From NCBI RefSeq assembly GCF_003182095.1, contig NZ_QGTJ01000011.1, positions 81,167 to 145,166 on the forward strand: DNA of 64,000 nt. Direction: 5' to 3'. Source of the DNA: Plasticicumulans acidivorans (GTDB taxonomy: Bacteria; Pseudomonadota; Gammaproteobacteria; Competibacterales; Competibacteraceae). Of this stretch, positions 62,131 through 64,000 are shown piece after piece; within the stretch, counting starts at the first letter, position 1, and every line of letters starts with the position of its first letter. The position numbers were made by a program, and so were the translations under genes. Under the pieces are notes generated by a model that saw only the letters and a list, made by a program, of their open reading frames with translations, ran no database searches and had not been told where the DNA came from.

Positions 62131-62802
62131 CAAGCTTAATTAATTCGAAGGCTCGATGTACCAGTTTGCTTTGCTGCAATCGAGCTTTTTGATGCGTATA
62201 CGAGTGGCGGGTTTTGAGTAGGTTACTGGCGGTGCTGGTAATACGTTGTGATATAAATAGGATAGCGATATGTGATGGAGCTGCTTGTGGAATAGTTCGA
62301 TTATTATTTTTTGTCAGCGTTGACTAAAACTTCAGCGAAGTAACTCTGTGATTTACGTGACCAAGATGAGTTGCACGCGGGTCCGCGTGCTACGCGCCGT
62401 GCGTGTAGGCAGTCAGCACTGAAATGTGAAAGTGACCTTTGCCTGTCAACTCTATTCAAATAAATTGCTAGTCGGTGCGGCGCCAGCGTACGGCATTCAC
62501 TTGCGGGTGTGCAGTCCTCTACATTTGGATCAAGCTGCGTGCGTTATCGAAGTGTTGAATTACGGCGTGCTTTCGTTGTTTTGGGTATGACTTTGTGCGC
62601 GACTATCTGACAGATTCAAAGATGGCCTGTTTTGGATTTGTTTATTTGCTGCTGAAAGATAATACCTTCAGCGTTTGATGGTCTTGCTAAGTAAGGCCGT
62701 AAAACAAGCGCGCACCGTCACGACGGCCGTGGTCACTCGGCATGGATGGTGTGGGGATGAATGCCATTGTGGCGTGAATACCACGTTCGTGAGGATGAGC
62801 CG
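62131..62802. other. gene-free region between the GT-C gene and the quinone oxidoreductase
   Basis: About 670 bases without an open frame that I can support on either strand. The left part is AT-rich and the right part mixed, as in decayed or imported DNA. One feature stands out: a GC-rich inverted repeat at 62373-62390 (GCACGCGG-GT-CCGCGTGC). I see no RNA gene, insertion-sequence ends or tRNA fragment. Confidence 0.6.
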
Positions 62803-63786
62803 ATGCCGCAGACCAGCCACGCCATACGTTTTCATCAGGTCGGTGGTCCCGAGGTGCTGCGCTGGGAAGCAGTCAGCGTCGATGATCCGGGGCCGGGCGA
62901 GCTGCTGATCCGTCAGGAAGCGATCGGCCTCAACTTCATCGACACCTATCACCGCAGCGGTCTGTACCCGGTGAGTCTGCCGAGCGGCCTTGGGCTGGAG
63001 GCTGCCGGTGTGGTCGAGGCGCTCGGTGAGGGTGTCAGCGAGTTTGCCGTCGGCGATCGTGTTGCCTACTGCAGCGGAGCGCTCGGCGCCTATGCCGAGC
63101 GGCGGCTGTTTCCGGCTGAGCGCGCAGTGCGGCTGCCGGCGGAGATCGACAGCCAGACCGCGGCGGCGATGATGCTGCAGGGGCTGACCGCCTGGTATCT
63201 GCTGCGGCGGACCTATCCCGTGCAGGCCGGTGATACCGTGTTGATCCATGCCGCGGCCGGCGGTGTCGGCAGCATCGCCACGCAGTGGGCCAAGGCGCTC
63301 GGCGCGACGGTGATCGGCACGGTCGGCAGCGTGGAGAAGGCTGAGCGCGCCCGCGCCCACGGCTGTGACCACGTCATCCGCTACCGCGAGGAGGATTTCG
63401 TCGCCCGCGTGCGCGAGATCACTGCCGGTGCCGGTGTGGCGGTGGTCTACGACGGCGTTGGCAAGGACGTGTTCATGGGCTCGCTCGACTGCCTGCGCCC
63501 GCTTGGCACGATGGTGACGTTCGGCAACGCCTCCGGGCCGGTGCCGGATGTTTCGCCGCTGCTGCTGGCGCAGAAGGGCTCGCTGTTTCTGACCCGGCCG
63601 GTGCTGATGCACTACATCGACAAGCGCGCCGACCTGCTGGCCGGCGCGCAGGCGCTGTTTGAGGTGGTGGGGAGCGGCCGGGTGCATATCGAAATCGGCC
63701 AGCGCTATGCGCTGCGCGATGCCGCGCAGGCGCACAGTGACCTGCAGGCGCGCAAGACCACCGGTTCGACTCTGCTGTTGCCCTGA
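62803..63786 (+). CDS. qor: NADPH:quinone oxidoreductase, zinc-free MDR family
   Basis: A cytoplasmic medium-chain dehydrogenase/reductase that reduces quinones with NADPH. The quinone-reductase signature GLNFIDTYHRSGLYP appears near residue 50, the NADPH fold is VLIHAAAGGVGSIATQWAKA near residue 146, and the zinc ligands of alcohol dehydrogenases are missing. I use the ATG at 62803 with GAGGA upstream, giving 327 residues, the Qor length; the open frame extends 14 codons further. It looks like resumption of the native chromosome. Confidence 0.92.
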   Translation: MPQTSHAIRFHQVGGPEVLRWEAVSVDDPGPGELLIRQEAIGLNFIDTYHRSGLYPVSLPSGLGLEAAGVVEALGEGVSEFAVGDRVAYCSGALGAYAERRLFPAERAVRLPAEIDSQTAAAMMLQGLTAWYLLRRTYPVQAGDTVLIHAAAGGVGSIATQWAKALGATVIGTVGSVEKAERARAHGCDHVIRYREEDFVARVREITAGAGVAVVYDGVGKDVFMGSLDCLRPLGTMVTFGNASGPVPDVSPLLLAQKGSLFLTRPVLMHYIDKRADLLAGAQALFEVVGSGRVHIEIGQRYALRDAAQAHSDLQARKTTGSTLLLP

Positions 63787-63817
63787 GTCGCAGCCTGCAG
63801 CGGCCGGCGCCTGGGGC

Positions 63818-64000
63818 TCAGTAGCGGAAGCGCGCGACCATCGTGCTCTGATCCTGGGCCAGCCGCGACAGCTCGGTGGCCGAGGCGGCGCTGTGCGAAG
63901 CGCCCTCGCGCACCTCGCGGGCGTTGCCGGCCATCTGCTGCACCGCCTGGCTGATCTCGGCACTGCCGCGCGCCGCCTGGCCGATGCTGCGGCTGATCTC
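63818..64000 (-). CDS. methyl-accepting chemotaxis protein, C-terminal end (cut by window edge)
   Basis: The minus strand reads EISRSIGQAARGSAEISQAV, then QQMAGNAREVREGASHSA, ending LAQDQSTMVARFRY and a stop at 63818. Heptad helices with Ala/Gln/Glu pairs and the closing SRLAQDQ...FRY are the C-terminal signalling helix of chemotaxis receptors. Only 60 residues lie in the window, so the sensor domain is unknown. Confidence 0.85.
   Translation of the reverse strand, partial: EISRSIGQAARGSAEISQAVQQMAGNAREVREGASHSAASATELSRLAQDQSTMVARFRY

Noticed and set aside
62668..63963. A 431-codon minus-strand open frame over the quinone oxidoreductase
   Set aside because: It is antisense to the well-supported qor gene and its part past 63818 conflicts with the chemotaxis-receptor frame.

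Overview
The window is chromosomal DNA from a high-GC gammaproteobacterium. This rests on conserved gene neighbourhoods: murJ-ribF-ileS-lspA-ispH next to a type IV minor-pilin operon, uvrA/MFS/ssb, miaB-phoH-ybeY-corC-lnt, ybeL/leuS-lptE-holA, proA-nadD-rsfS-rlmH, maf-rng-yhdP-nit-tldD-yjgA-pmbA. Flavocytochrome c sulfide dehydrogenase genes and a PEP-CTERM protein point to an environmental, possibly sulfide-oxidising, lineage rather than an enteric. I cannot name the genus.

Layout. 1-7117: rpsT (partial, minus), then murJ and the ribF-ileS-lspA-ispH operon. 7168-14428 (minus): fimT-pilV-pilW-pilX-pilY1-pilE, the minor pilins and PilY1 adhesin/tip protein. 14487-15329: tRNA-Thr(CGT) and an AT-rich PEP-CTERM gene with a candidate sigma-54 promoter. 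15387-20914: uvrA, a YajR-like MFS transporter, ssb and a PCu(A)C copper chaperone. 21029-27927: a sulfur block with a monoheme cytochrome and FccB-type flavoprotein facing a minus-strand operon sbp-cysT-cysW-cysA-(DUF4280 PAAR-like protein)-cysK. 28206-53389: dense housekeeping operons for tRNA modification, rRNA maturation, lipoprotein acylation, LPS export, replication, proline and NAD synthesis, ribosome assembly, RNase G, YhdP and TldD/TldE.

53593-62098 is the most interesting region. Seven co-directional genes, several with overlapping stop and start codons, encode a HAD-UbiA fusion, a DprE1-like FAD oxidase, a DprE2-like short-chain reductase, an extended SDR, an uncharacterised FAD oxidoreductase of amine-oxidase fold, a GtrA-like membrane protein and (after an AT-rich gap) a GT-C glycosyltransferase. 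The first three match the mycobacterial route from PRPP and polyprenyl phosphate to polyprenyl-phospho-arabinofuranose. GtrA proteins and GT-C arabinosyltransferases are the membrane partners of that route. I infer a Gram-negative polyprenyl-phosphate pentofuranose donor pathway with its own transferase, possibly decorating pili or a surface polysaccharide. In Pseudomonas aeruginosa a comparable set serves pilin D-arabinofuranosylation, and this window also carries type IV pilus genes. Two enzymes in the middle have no assigned substrate.

62099-62802 is AT-rich with no gene that I can support. The window ends with a quinone oxidoreductase and the C-terminus of a chemotaxis receptor.
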